Notes under the pieces: model-generated
Databases searched by the model: none
What the model was told of the DNA's origin: nothing
What the model saw: only the letters and a program-made list of their open reading frames with translations
DNA from: JAMLIN01 sp041676645
GTDB lineage: Bacteria > Pseudomonadota > Gammaproteobacteria > Burkholderiales > Burkholderiaceae_E
Reading direction: 5' to 3'
Length of the DNA: 15,807 bases
NCBI GenBank assembly: GCA_041676645.1
Contig: JBAYRO010000075.1
Span: forward strand, 1-15,807
Program-made: the position numbers and the translations under genes
In this document: piece by piece, positions 1 to 7,569 of the stretch
How positions within the stretch are numbered: position 1 is the stretch's first letter
How the letters are laid out: each line of letters begins with the position of its first letter

Positions 1-24
1 CCGCATCCGCATCCGCATCCGCAT
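1..24 (+). repeat. Hexanucleotide microsatellite (CCGCAT)4
   Basis: Four perfect CCGCAT units sit at the very start of the window and may continue upstream. In the reading frame of the first gene they encode alternating Ala-Ser. Because the unit is six bases, a change in copy number alters linker length without shifting the frame. Confidence 0.85.
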
Positions 25-803
25 CCGAGCCTGCACCCGCAACTGCACCTGCACCGACCCCCGCTGCTGTGCCCACACCAGCGCCCGCCAAGGTTGCTGT
101 CGCAACACCAGCCCCGGCCCGACAGGCGCCCCCGCAAGCCGATGTGTCGACCCTGCTTGCCAGGGCCGGAGCCTTCGAGCGGGTCAGCATCGAGATGGCC
201 TGCGCGGCGCAGCGCGCCAACCCGGGCCCGTACGAGCGCTGCCTGCGCCAGCAGCTCGCGAGTCTCGCCGATTCACCGGGACGCCCCGATCTCACCCGCG
301 CCAACCGGGCCGAACAGGTCGCCATCGAGAGCGCATGCGCTGACGACAAGCGAAGCGGCGGCCCGGCGCAGTACTACGATTGCCTGCGCCGCCAGTTGAG
401 CCAGCTGGGCTATGGAGATGCGCTTGCCGAGCCCCGCGCGGTCGCATCGACGCAAGCCGCGCCGGCGGCGGCAAGCGGCTCGACGACGGCAGCGGCTTCC
501 GCGCAAGCGGCCCGATCCTCCGCACAGTCCATCCTCGCGGGCACCAGTGCCTTCGAGCAGACCAGCATCGAGAGGGCCTGCGCGGCGCAGCGGGCCAGCC
601 GCGATCCGTCCAACTACGACAGCTGCCTGCGCTGGCAGATGGCGAGCCTCGCCCGTTCCCCGGGACGTCCCGATCTTTCGAACGCGACGGCGGGCGACCT
701 GCTCGTCCTCGAGAATGCCTGCGCGTTCGAGAAGAACAATTCGGGCCCCGCCCAGTACTACAGCTGCCTGCGGCGCGAGATGGAACGCCAGGGCGTCCAA
801 TAG
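1..803 (+). CDS. Ala/Pro-rich protein with four two-cysteine repeats (5' end outside window)
   Basis: The reading frame is open to the left edge of the window, so the gene is 5'-truncated here; a GTG at 69 lies inside the low-complexity part and need not be the start. The first ~65 visible residues are Ala/Ser/Pro repeats, probably a linker. Then come four copies of a ~30-residue motif of the form (I/V)E-x-A-C ... Y-x-x-C-L-R, with cysteine pairs at residues 45/58, 90/105, 171/186 and 218/233 counted from the GTG. Copies 1+2 and 3+4 form two ~80-residue modules that share the joining segment SPGRPDL and are separated by an Ala/Ser-rich linker, which points to an internal duplication. The paired cysteines suggest disulfides in an exported domain, but the export signal would be upstream and is not visible. 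I do not recognise a named family. The zinc-ribbon gene follows after 15 nt, so the two are probably co-transcribed. Confidence 0.75.
   Translation, partial: ASASASASEPAPATAPAPTPAAVPTPAPAKVAVATPAPARQAPPQADVSTLLARAGAFERVSIEMACAAQRANPGPYERCLRQQLASLADSPGRPDLTRANRAEQVAIESACADDKRSGGPAQYYDCLRRQLSQLGYGDALAEPRAVASTQAAPAAASGSTTAAASAQAARSSAQSILAGTSAFEQTSIERACAAQRASRDPSNYDSCLRWQMASLARSPGRPDLSNATAGDLLVLENACAFEKNNSGPAQYYSCLRREMERQGVQ
174..791 (+). repeat. Four-fold protein repeat with paired cysteines
   Basis: The repeat units lie at about 174-266, 318-407, 552-650 and 705-791 within the first gene. Each encodes an acidic-Ala-Cys segment, a basic or Gly/Pro stretch (GPAQYY in units 2 and 4), then Cys-Leu-Arg and an amphipathic end. 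Units 1 and 3 resemble each other (ACAAQRA) and units 2 and 4 resemble each other (GPAQYY), so the likely history is a two-unit module duplicated once. Confidence 0.8.
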
Positions 804-818
804 AGGAGCGGCAGCCCG

Positions 819-2294
819 GTGTCCGACCTGTCGATGGCAATCTGTTTCCGTTGCGCAGCCGCGAAACCCCGTGCGCTGGATGTCTGCGCCGGCTGCGGCT
901 CGGGGCCGCGAACCAATCGCGACTACCTGGTGTCGACGGCGCTTTCCACCTTCCTTTCGTCCGAGGACGAGCTCGCCCGGTATCGTGAGGAAGTGCTCGC
1001 GGGCGACCCTCCTTCCGTACCCCATGAGGTGCTGCTGAGCGCGATCGAGGCGCTGAAGGATCCCGCGGCCCTGGCCGTGCTGCGCTCCCGCCCCCTGGGC
1101 GCAACGCCGTCGACAGCGTCGACCCCGTCCACTGGAGCGCGGGGAACGCCGTCGGCCCCGACGCCACCAATCCGGCAACCCGCCGCCGGGCAACCCCCGG
1201 CCCCCCGTACGCAAGCCTCCGCCGCCCCGACCAGGCAGCCCCGGCCCCGGCGCACCGGCAGCGCGCTTTTCGAGTCGCCCTTCGCGATCCTCGACGCCAC
1301 GACGCATGACAACCGCCGTCGGATCGGCGAGCTGGCCGACGAGAATGCGCCCCGACTCGGCGACGAACCCTGTCGGCAGCTTCGCACCGCACTGACCAGC
1401 CCGAGCTCCCGCCTGGCGTCGGAAATCGCGTGGCTGCCCGGCGTTCCCCCGGAGGATGTCGACCGCCTGCTCGACCTTGTCCACAAGGCACCGCTGGCAG
1501 TCCGCCAGGAACAGGGGCTGCCGACACTCGCGCATCTCAACCTGCTTGCCGGGGCGATCCAGACCATCGATGGCGCCGAACAGGCGGACGGGCTGGCCGC
1601 ATTGATCCAGGACATCGGCAACCTCGCCGATCAGCTCGACTTGCAGGGCGTGCTCGAGCAGATCAATGCCGACCGGGCCGTTTCCGGCTTCGCGCCACTG
1701 ACCACGACCGAGCAGCTCGAGGCCGAGCTCATCCAGCGTCGACAGGACTATCTCGACCTGAGCCGGGCCGCCCTCGACAAGCTGCCCTCGATCACGCTGG
1801 TCCAGGTGATGGGCGACATCGCCACCGGAGCCACGGCCGGGGGCGAGCGGCCAGCCCCGGAGCTGATCGCCGAACTCATCGACCGGTACGAAGCGGAAGC
1901 CCAGGTCGCCTTCCTGCCCACCGAATCGGAAAGCATCGGCAGCCTGGTCGATGGCGCCCGGACGGCGGCAAGCGCCGCCCAGCACCAGCTCGAAGCGCAC
2001 ATCGATGCGCTCGACATCACGGTGCGGAACTGGAACCAGGTCGCCCGCCCGATCCAGCTCAGCGCCAGTGCCCGCGCCACGGCCCACGGCGCCAGCCGCC
2101 AGCTGGCCAACGACATCCGCAAGCTGGGCATCGAGCTGTTCGACCGGCACGGCCTGCTGGCGCCTGCCTTGCGCATCATGGATGTCCTGGGCCGGCACTT
2201 CACCGCAGTCCCCGAAATTCCGGCGCGCGCCGCCCGCGACAAGGTCGCGCTCGAAGGCCTCGCCCGGGAATCGGAGCAGCGCAAGGGGCGCTGA
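819..2294 (+). CDS. Zinc-ribbon protein with divergent J-domain-like segment
   Basis: The start is GTG 819, chosen because GAGGAG at 803-808, overlapping the previous stop, lies 10 nt ahead; ATG 834 has no such site. The product is 491 residues with no signal peptide, so probably cytoplasmic. The N-terminus has a zinc-ribbon pattern, C9-x2-C12-x10-C23-x2-C26. A helical stretch (~35-90) is followed by a Pro/Ala/Thr linker (~92-147). Next is a segment, ~150-215, starting SPFAILDATTHDNRRRIGELADE and containing PSSRLASEIAWLPG. It resembles the opening of J-domain-like proteins of the form 'NPF-x-L-G-...-R-x-I' but has no HPD tripeptide. The remaining ~270 residues look helical, with many Leu/Glu/Gln residues. 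Such proteins are often found near Hsp70-like genes, which is recalled rather than tested here. Function is unknown; an adaptor or co-chaperone-like role is inference. Confidence 0.75.
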   Translation: MSDLSMAICFRCAAAKPRALDVCAGCGSGPRTNRDYLVSTALSTFLSSEDELARYREEVLAGDPPSVPHEVLLSAIEALKDPAALAVLRSRPLGATPSTASTPSTGARGTPSAPTPPIRQPAAGQPPAPRTQASAAPTRQPRPRRTGSALFESPFAILDATTHDNRRRIGELADENAPRLGDEPCRQLRTALTSPSSRLASEIAWLPGVPPEDVDRLLDLVHKAPLAVRQEQGLPTLAHLNLLAGAIQTIDGAEQADGLAALIQDIGNLADQLDLQGVLEQINADRAVSGFAPLTTTEQLEAELIQRRQDYLDLSRAALDKLPSITLVQVMGDIATGATAGGERPAPELIAELIDRYEAEAQVAFLPTESESIGSLVDGARTAASAAQHQLEAHIDALDITVRNWNQVARPIQLSASARATAHGASRQLANDIRKLGIELFDRHGLLAPALRIMDVLGRHFTAVPEIPARAARDKVALEGLARESEQRKGR

Positions 2295-2310
2295 TCGAAG
2301 CGCCCTGCTC

Positions 2311-2390
2311 GGCAAGTCCCTCCCTCTCCTTGGCAAGTCCCTCCCTCTCCTTGGCAAGGTCCGCCGCTCTCCTCGGCGAATCCGCCGACT
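2311..2390 (+). repeat. 21-bp tandem repeat with degenerate extra units
   Basis: Two perfect copies of a 21-bp unit beginning GGCAAGTCCCTCCCTC lie at 2311-2331 and 2332-2352. A diverged third unit (GGCAAGGTCCGCCGCTCTCCT) starts at 2353 and a weaker fourth (GGCGAATCCGCCG) at about 2375. They begin 17 nt after the stop of the zinc-ribbon gene. No hairpin or gene is apparent in them. The rest of 2295-2574 holds no gene I can support. Confidence 0.8.
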
Positions 2391-2574
2391 TCCCGACCCC
2401 CGCGTGACTTTGTTCCGGGCCCGCGTCGCAAGTTGTGACGCTTCCATGACTTTGCGCACGGCAAGCCGGCGCCGCATCACGACAATGGCCTCTCGCGGGC
2501 TGCGGATCGTCGTGGTCCTTCCATGCCCGCTCGGGGAATCGAACCCCATTGAACACGGACTGCAAGGAACCGAC

Positions 2575-4071
2575 ATGACCCGCACCCGAACGAATCAACT
2601 CGCATCGTTCGACAGCCGCGAGCCGGCGGCTTCGAGCATTCAGAGAAAGCGCTCCCTGCCGCTCAACCTCGCGGTCGCCGGTGCGATCGCCCTGCTCGCC
2701 GCCTGCGGCAGCGGTGGTGGCGGCGGCGGCAATCCCGCTGGCGGCGGCAACGGCGGTGGCGGTAATGGCGGTGGCGGCGGCAACGGCGGGGGCGATGGAA
2801 ACGGCGGCGGCCAGCCGATCGTCACCTATACGATTTCCGGCGCGATGTCCGGCCTCAAGGGCTGGGCGGACCTGCAGAACAATGGCGCGGACACGACGAG
2901 GGTGACGGGCGCCAACGATTTCGTCTTCCCGACTCCGGTGGCGGAGAACGGTGCCTACGATGTCAAGGTGGCATCACAGCAGTACGCCGCCCAGACCTGC
3001 CTGGACGCCAATGCCAGCGGTACGGCAGCTGCCGATGTCGACGACATCGTCTTCAACTGCCTGCCGCACAACGTGCCCAAGTACGCCTATGTCGCCAACT
3101 ACAACGACGGCACCCTGTCGCAATACACCATCGAGGCCGACGGCAGCCTGAGCGCCGTCGCCGGCGGCACCGTCGGCGTAGAGGTCGAACCGAACTCGGT
3201 CGTCGTCCATCCAGGCGGCAAGTTCGTCTATGTGGTCAATGGCGAAAGCGGGTCGGTCTCGCAATTCTCGATCGGCGCGGACGGCGCGGTGGCGCCGCTC
3301 GATCCGGCGTACGTCATCACCGGCGCATCGCCATCCTCGATGGCGATCAGCCCGAGCGGCAGCCATGCCTATGTGTCGAACTTCGGCGACGACACCGTCA
3401 GGCAGTACACCATCGGCGCCGACGGCAAGCTCACGCCGATGGATTCGCCCTCCGTCGCCGCCGGCGCCGGCCCGCAGGCGATCCGGCTAGATCCGGAAGG
3501 CCGCTACGCCTACGTGGTCGACTCGAAGCTCGAGTCGCAAACCGTTTCGCAGTACACGATCGGGGCCGATGGCGCCCTGAAGGCGATGCCGGAGGCTCCG
3601 GCCGCGACCGGTACCAATCCGCGGTTCATGGCGGTGGATCCGCTCGCCGAGTTCGTCTACGTCACGAACCGGGATGACAATACGATCTCGCAGTACGCCA
3701 TCGGCGAAACCGGAGCGCTCACCCTGCTGCCCAGCGCAACGGTTGCCGCCGGTGCGCAGCCGGGCGAGATTGCGATCACCCCGGACGGCCGCTACGCCTA
3801 CGTCGCCAACCGCGGCGACAACACGGTCTCGCAGTACACCATCGGCTTGGATGGCGCCCTGGTCGAGAACGTGCCGGCAACGGTCGCGGCGGCTTCGAAC
3901 CCGAGCTCGATCACGATCACCCCGGACGGCCGCTTCGCCTACGTGACCAGCCAGAACGACGGGACGGCCACCCGGTACGACATCAACACCGACGGCACGC
4001 TCGTGGAAGGCCCGACGTCGCCCGCCGGCGCCAACGCCTACTCGATCTCGATCGCGAGCGACTACCAGTAA
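2575..4071 (+). CDS. Lipoprotein with Gly-rich tether and seven-bladed YVTN beta-propeller
   Basis: The start is ATG 2575, preceded by AAGGAA at 2564-2569; the product is 498 residues. Residues 24-44 form a lipoprotein signal (RKR, a hydrophobic stretch, then LLAAC), so Cys44 would be lipidated. The n-region is unusually long (~23 residues). Residues 45-80 are almost only Gly and Asn, a flexible tether. A ~90-residue domain follows (from YTISGAMSG to about FNC), with two cysteines that could pair. From about 165 to the end there are seven repeats of the form (Y/F)-(A/V)-Y-V-x-N ... (S/R)-Q-(Y/F)-x-I-x-x-D-G-x-L, spaced ~45-50 residues, matching a seven-bladed propeller of the YVTN/lactonase-like type. 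No enzymatic residues can be assigned; it may bind ligand, surface or partner. It appears monocistronic: a 280-bp spacer precedes it and a hairpin follows. Confidence 0.85.
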   Translation: MTRTRTNQLASFDSREPAASSIQRKRSLPLNLAVAGAIALLAACGSGGGGGGNPAGGGNGGGGNGGGGGNGGGDGNGGGQPIVTYTISGAMSGLKGWADLQNNGADTTRVTGANDFVFPTPVAENGAYDVKVASQQYAAQTCLDANASGTAAADVDDIVFNCLPHNVPKYAYVANYNDGTLSQYTIEADGSLSAVAGGTVGVEVEPNSVVVHPGGKFVYVVNGESGSVSQFSIGADGAVAPLDPAYVITGASPSSMAISPSGSHAYVSNFGDDTVRQYTIGADGKLTPMDSPSVAAGAGPQAIRLDPEGRYAYVVDSKLESQTVSQYTIGADGALKAMPEAPAATGTNPRFMAVDPLAEFVYVTNRDDNTISQYAIGETGALTLLPSATVAAGAQPGEIAITPDGRYAYVANRGDNTVSQYTIGLDGALVENVPATVAAASNPSSITITPDGRFAYVTSQNDGTATRYDINTDGTLVEGPTSPAGANAYSISIASDYQ

Positions 4072-4093
4072 GCAGCAAGCCCGTGCCTGGGCC

Positions 4094-4128
4094 AACGGGC
4101 GGCGCCGCTCCACCGGCGTCGCCCGTTT
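4094..4128 (+). terminator. Hairpin terminator between convergent genes
   Basis: AACGGGCGGCGCC (4094-4106) pairs with GGCGTCGCCCGTT (4115-4127) over 13 positions with a single G-T wobble and an 8-nt loop, followed by only a short T-run. It begins 23 nt after the lipoprotein stop and faces the end of cbpM 60 nt away, so it could end transcription from both sides. Confidence 0.75.
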
Positions 4129-4186
4129 CGCGTTGCAGTGCCCTCAAGCGCCGGCAAGGCCCGGCCCGCCGAAAGCGATCCAGCCC

Positions 4187-4489
4187 TCAAGCGCCGCGCA
4201 ACTGCGCCCGCAGGCGCTCCACTTCCTCGATGAGGTCGGCGACCAGGGCGGCGAGTTCCTCGTTGGCGTCGAAGTCGCGCTCGAGCGCGACCAGGCGCCG
4301 CGCCCGGGCCAGTTCGGCGCTGGCGAAACGCCATTCCTGCACCTGGCCGACGACGGTGGTGCCGAGCAGGCCGGCCTCGACCCGCGCCCGGACCCATCGA
4401 CGCTCGACGGCGCAGGCCTGCGCGAGTTCGTCGACGGTGAGCGTCTCTTCATCGACGACGATACCGGTCAGTACGCGATCCTGTGCCAT
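4187..4489 (-). CDS. cbpM: CbpM-like chaperone modulator
   Basis: This 100-residue protein has the size and make-up of CbpM, the small partner that binds the J-domain of CbpA and restrains it. The N-terminal half has a MerR-like helix-turn-helix look (TVDELAQACAVERRWVRARVEAGLL, ~18-42, then a W near position 53). The C-terminal half is a Leu/Glu-rich helix (EELAALVADLIEEVERLRAQLRG). It starts 2 nt after the cbpA stop, with GGAGGC at 4495-4500 inside the end of cbpA, so the two are translationally linked. It is the last gene of the six-gene operon. Identification rests on its position next to a CbpA-type protein plus size and pattern. Confidence 0.85.
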   Translation of the reverse strand: MAQDRVLTGIVVDEETLTVDELAQACAVERRWVRARVEAGLLGTTVVGQVQEWRFASAELARARRLVALERDFDANEELAALVADLIEEVERLRAQLRGA

Positions 4490-4491
4490 GT

Positions 4492-5433
4492 TCAGCCTCC
4501 GCCTGCGGCGCGCGGGTCGAAGGCCATTTCGCGCGCCATCGTCTCGTAGAGTTTGCGTGCCTTCTCGGTGTTTGCCGGCGGCAGCACGATGCGCAGTTCG
4601 AGATACAGTGCGCCGGCCGGATTGCCCGGAATGCCGCGGCCCTTGAGCCGCAGCTTGCGGCCGGTCTGCGAACCCGCCGGCACGCGAACCTGCACCGTGC
4701 CGGACGGTGTGGCCACGTCGATTTCGGCGCCCAGCGCCGCTTCCCAGGGACTGACCGGCACCGACTGGTAGACATCGCGGCCTTCGACACGGTAGCGGGA
4801 ATCGGGTGAGAAGCGGACTTCGAGATAGAGGTCGCCGGCCCCGGCGCCGCCGATGCCGGCGCCACCCTGCCCGGTCAGCCGGATATGCTGGCCTTCGGTC
4901 ACGCCTTTCGGGATCGCGACTTCCAGTACGCGTTCTTCGCTGACGACCCGGCCGTCATCGTCGAGCCGGGCGCCGCGCAAGCTGATCGATCGGGTCGCGC
5001 CCTGGTATACGTCCGCCAGGTCGACCATTACCCGCGCATGGTGGTCGCTGCCGCGCATGCGATGTCCGCCGGCGGGGCGAGCGCCGCGCGGCGCGCGGCC
5101 GAACAGGCTGGAGAAGAACTCGCTGAACTCCTCGGCGCCCATGCCCTGCGGTTCGCCGCCCGAGAACTCGAAGCCGGCGCCCCAGTCGGGCGGTGGCTGG
5201 AATTCCTCGCCGGCATGTCGGGCCTGGCCGATCTGGTCGTATGCGGCCCGCTTCTCCGGATCGGACAGCGCGGCATAGGCTTCGTTCACCTCTCGCATGC
5301 GCTGCTCGGCATCGGGCTCCTTGCTCACGTCGGGATGATACTTGCGCGCGAGCCTGCGATAGGCCTTGCGGATCTCGTCGGCCGAGGCGATGCGCTCGAC
5401 CCCGAGATCCCGATAGTAGTCGCGGTATTCCAT
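4492..5433 (-). CDS. cbpA: CbpA-type DnaJ family co-chaperone
   Basis: This 313-residue class II J-protein has an N-terminal J-domain at ~4-70 with the essential HPD at 33-35 (KYHPDVSK). A Gly-rich linker with aromatic residues (~75-125) follows, then two C-terminal substrate-binding domains (~130-300, with GAGDLYLEVRFSPDSRYRVEGRDVY and the typical LRLKGRGIPG). There is no CxxCxGxG zinc finger, which separates it from DnaJ itself. CbpA stimulates the ATPase of DnaK and binds curved DNA in E. coli. The start is ATG 5433, 10 nt after the tetR stop, with an AGGA in the tetR end. Its place behind a repressor and efflux genes is unusual for cbpA, which I would expect to find with cbpM alone. Confidence 0.93.
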   Translation of the reverse strand: MEYRDYYRDLGVERIASADEIRKAYRRLARKYHPDVSKEPDAEQRMREVNEAYAALSDPEKRAAYDQIGQARHAGEEFQPPPDWGAGFEFSGGEPQGMGAEEFSEFFSSLFGRAPRGARPAGGHRMRGSDHHARVMVDLADVYQGATRSISLRGARLDDDGRVVSEERVLEVAIPKGVTEGQHIRLTGQGGAGIGGAGAGDLYLEVRFSPDSRYRVEGRDVYQSVPVSPWEAALGAEIDVATPSGTVQVRVPAGSQTGRKLRLKGRGIPGNPAGALYLELRIVLPPANTEKARKLYETMAREMAFDPRAAGGG

Positions 5434-5443
5434 TTCGCGAATC

Positions 5444-6067
5444 CTACTCCCCGAACATCTCCCGGACGATCCACTGCACTTCCCGGACCACGCCGTCGCG
5501 GTCGAAATCCGGGTTGCGCACCACCCGCACCGTCAGGCCGTCGAAGATCGCGAGCATCAGTTCGATCTTGGCTTCGAGTTCGCGTTCCTCGACCTGGGCG
5601 CTGGCCGGGTAGATGGTGCCCACGACTTCCTTGAGCCGGGCACGAAGCGCTGCGTCCATCGAGCGCACGGTGGCGGCGACGCCCGGGTTGCGGGCGGCTT
5701 CGGCGACGATCTCGAGGTCCAGCGAGGAACGCGCCACCGTGTTCTGCACGCCCTCGGCGACGCCGGCGACCATGGCCTGATGGATCTCGGCGGCGCTGCG
5801 CAGTTCGTCGATGCGATCGAGCGCGGTCTCGAGGTCACGCTCGACCAGGGCCTCGATGATCGCTTCCTTGCTCGCGAAGTAGTTGTAGATGTGGCCGGCG
5901 CTCATGCCGAAGGTGCGGGCGATCTCGGCCATGCTCGCGCCATGGAAGCCGCGTCGCGCGAAGCAGGCGCCGGCGGCATCGAGGATCTGCCTGCGCCGCA
6001 TGTCGGCTGGCGAGATCTCCTCGCATTGCGGCGCTGCCGACGAGCCGGTCAGGCGTTCCGGATTCAT
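5444..6067 (-). CDS. TetR-family repressor of the efflux operon
   Basis: This 207-residue protein has a classic TetR N-terminus: helices from ~24, and a helix-turn-helix at ~45-64 (MAEIARTFGMSAGHIYNYF) followed by SKEAIIEAL. The remaining all-helical C-terminal part (~75-200) would bind the inducer and form the dimer; such ligand domains diverge and give no ligand by eye. It starts 7 nt after the channel gene stop, without a strong ribosome site, so it depends on the operon. The 14-bp palindrome TGAATG-N2-CATTCA at the operon promoter is the obvious candidate site, giving autorepression. The pairing of this repressor with that operator is inferred from linkage, as no other regulator lies in the operon. 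Confidence 0.9.
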   Translation of the reverse strand: MNPERLTGSSAAPQCEEISPADMRRRQILDAAGACFARRGFHGASMAEIARTFGMSAGHIYNYFASKEAIIEALVERDLETALDRIDELRSAAEIHQAMVAGVAEGVQNTVARSSLDLEIVAEAARNPGVAATVRSMDAALRARLKEVVGTIYPASAQVEERELEAKIELMLAIFDGLTVRVVRNPDFDRDGVVREVQWIVREMFGE

Positions 6068-6074
6068 CGCCGCA

Positions 6075-7559
6075 TCACCGCTGGTGGGCGGTGCTCGACT
6101 CCAGCCCCGCCGGTATGCCGATGCCCGTCACCTGCTCGGCCGCACTCCAGCCGCCGCCCAGCGCACGATACAGGGTGACGAGGTTGGCGCTGCGCGCCGC
6201 CCGCAGTTCGATCAAGCCCTGTTGGGCGCCATAGAGCGAGCGCTGCGCATCGAGCACCGCCAGGTAGCTGTCGACGCCCTGCCGGTAGCGCAGGTCGGCG
6301 AGCCGGTTGGCTTCGGTGGTCGCTTCGAGCAGCGCCGTCTGCGCGGTGATCTCGTCGTTGATCGTGCCCTGCTGCGCCAGGGCGTCGGCGACCTCGCGAA
6401 AGGCCGACTGGATGGACCGCTCGTAGCGGGCGACCGCGATATCGCGATCGACCTCGGCCACTTCGAGCAGGGCGCGATTGCGGCCGCCATCGAAGATCGG
6501 CATCCGGACCGCGGGGATGAAGTTCCAGGTGCCCGAGCCGCCGTCGAACAGGCCCGAGAGTTCGCCGCTCGCGGTGCCGATGCCGGCGGTCAGGCCGATC
6601 GACGGGTAGAAGTTCGCGCGCGCCGCGCCGATGTTGGCATTGGCGGCGCGCAGCAGGCGCTCGGCCTGCGCGATGTCGGGCCGGTGCTGCATCACCTCGG
6701 AAGGCAGGCCCGCGGCCAGCTGGGTGACGGCGACGACCCGGTCGAGATCCGGACCGGGCAGCAGTTCGGCAGGCACCGGTGCGCCCACCAGCAACGCGAG
6801 CGCGTTGCGGTCCTGGGCGAGCAGGCGCTGGAAGCGGGCGAGATCGGCGCGGGCCGATTCGACCGTGGTCTGCGACTGGCGCAGGTCGAGCGCCGAGGCC
6901 ACCCCGAGTTCGTGGCTGCGCACCACCAGCTTGTGGGCCTCCTCGCGGTTGGCGAGGGTGTCGCGCACCAGTTCGAGCCGGGCCTGGTCGGCGGCGAGCG
7001 CGACCCAGGCGCGCGAGACTTCGGCAACCAGGCTGATCGCGACGCTGCGACGCGCCTCGCCGGTGGCGAAGTACTGTTCGAGCGCGGCATCGCGCAGGCT
7101 GCGGACACGGCCGAAGAAATCCAGCTCGTAGGAGGCGATGCCGACGCTGGCGCCGTACTGATGGGTCGTCATCGACTGGCCGGTCATGGACAGGTCGGCC
7201 GGTACGCGCTGGTGGGTACCGCTGCCGCTCGCGTCGATCGTCGGGAAGCGGCCCGCATCCTGGATCTGGTAGAGCGCCCGGGCTCGCTCGATGTCGAGTG
7301 CCGCGATCCGCAGGTCGCGGTTGTTGTGAAGCGCGATGTCGATGAGTTGCTCGAGCCGCGCATCGGCGACGAACTCGCGCCAGGGCATGTCGGCGTCCGC
7401 CGCTGCGCTGGTGCCGGCCGGGGCGGCCGCGGCGGCGTTCGCGGCGGGGCCCTCGGGCCAGTCCTGCCCGACCGGGGCGGCGGGTCGCTCGTACTGCGGC
7501 GCCATGCTCGCGCAGGCCGACAGCGCGGCGGCGATGGCAAGGAGGGTCAGGCGTTTCAT
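6075..7559 (-). CDS. Outer-membrane efflux channel lipoprotein (NodT/OprM family)
   Basis: The start is ATG 7559, chosen over an upstream in-frame ATG at 7715 because AGGAG lies 7 nt before it and a lipoprotein signal follows directly (MKRLTLLAIAAALSAC, lipid-bearing Cys16). The product is 494 residues. Two related halves carry the marks of the outer-membrane factor family, including 'RDLRIAALDIERARALY' in the first half, 'LPSEVMQHRPDIAQAERLLRAANANIGAARANFYPSI' at the start of the second, and a 'QQGLIELRAARSANLVTLYRALGGGW' end. The trimer would form the exit duct for the pump encoded just upstream (gap 10 nt). It is intact. NodT-type lipoprotein channels serve drug and solvent pumps, but the substrate cannot be read from the sequence. 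Confidence 0.93.
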   Translation of the reverse strand: MKRLTLLAIAAALSACASMAPQYERPAAPVGQDWPEGPAANAAAAAPAGTSAAADADMPWREFVADARLEQLIDIALHNNRDLRIAALDIERARALYQIQDAGRFPTIDASGSGTHQRVPADLSMTGQSMTTHQYGASVGIASYELDFFGRVRSLRDAALEQYFATGEARRSVAISLVAEVSRAWVALAADQARLELVRDTLANREEAHKLVVRSHELGVASALDLRQSQTTVESARADLARFQRLLAQDRNALALLVGAPVPAELLPGPDLDRVVAVTQLAAGLPSEVMQHRPDIAQAERLLRAANANIGAARANFYPSIGLTAGIGTASGELSGLFDGGSGTWNFIPAVRMPIFDGGRNRALLEVAEVDRDIAVARYERSIQSAFREVADALAQQGTINDEITAQTALLEATTEANRLADLRYRQGVDSYLAVLDAQRSLYGAQQGLIELRAARSANLVTLYRALGGGWSAAEQVTGIGIPAGLESSTAHQR

Positions 7560-7569
7560 CTCGGGGCTC

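Noticed and set aside
2405..2454. Repeated TGACTTTG at 2405 and 2447
   Set aside because: Two 8-base matches 42 nt apart with no symmetry or promoter next to them; probably chance.
2532..2551. tRNA T-arm-like sequence on the minus strand (GGGGTTCGATTCCCC)
   Set aside because: The T-loop consensus is matched, but no acceptor, D-arm or anticodon arm can be folded around it. It could be a remnant or chance; alone it does not support a tRNA or an attachment site.
273..2585. Long minus-strand open frame opposite the first two genes
   Set aside because: Its composition is that of an antisense frame in GC-rich DNA, and it covers two plus-strand genes with ribosome sites and motifs.
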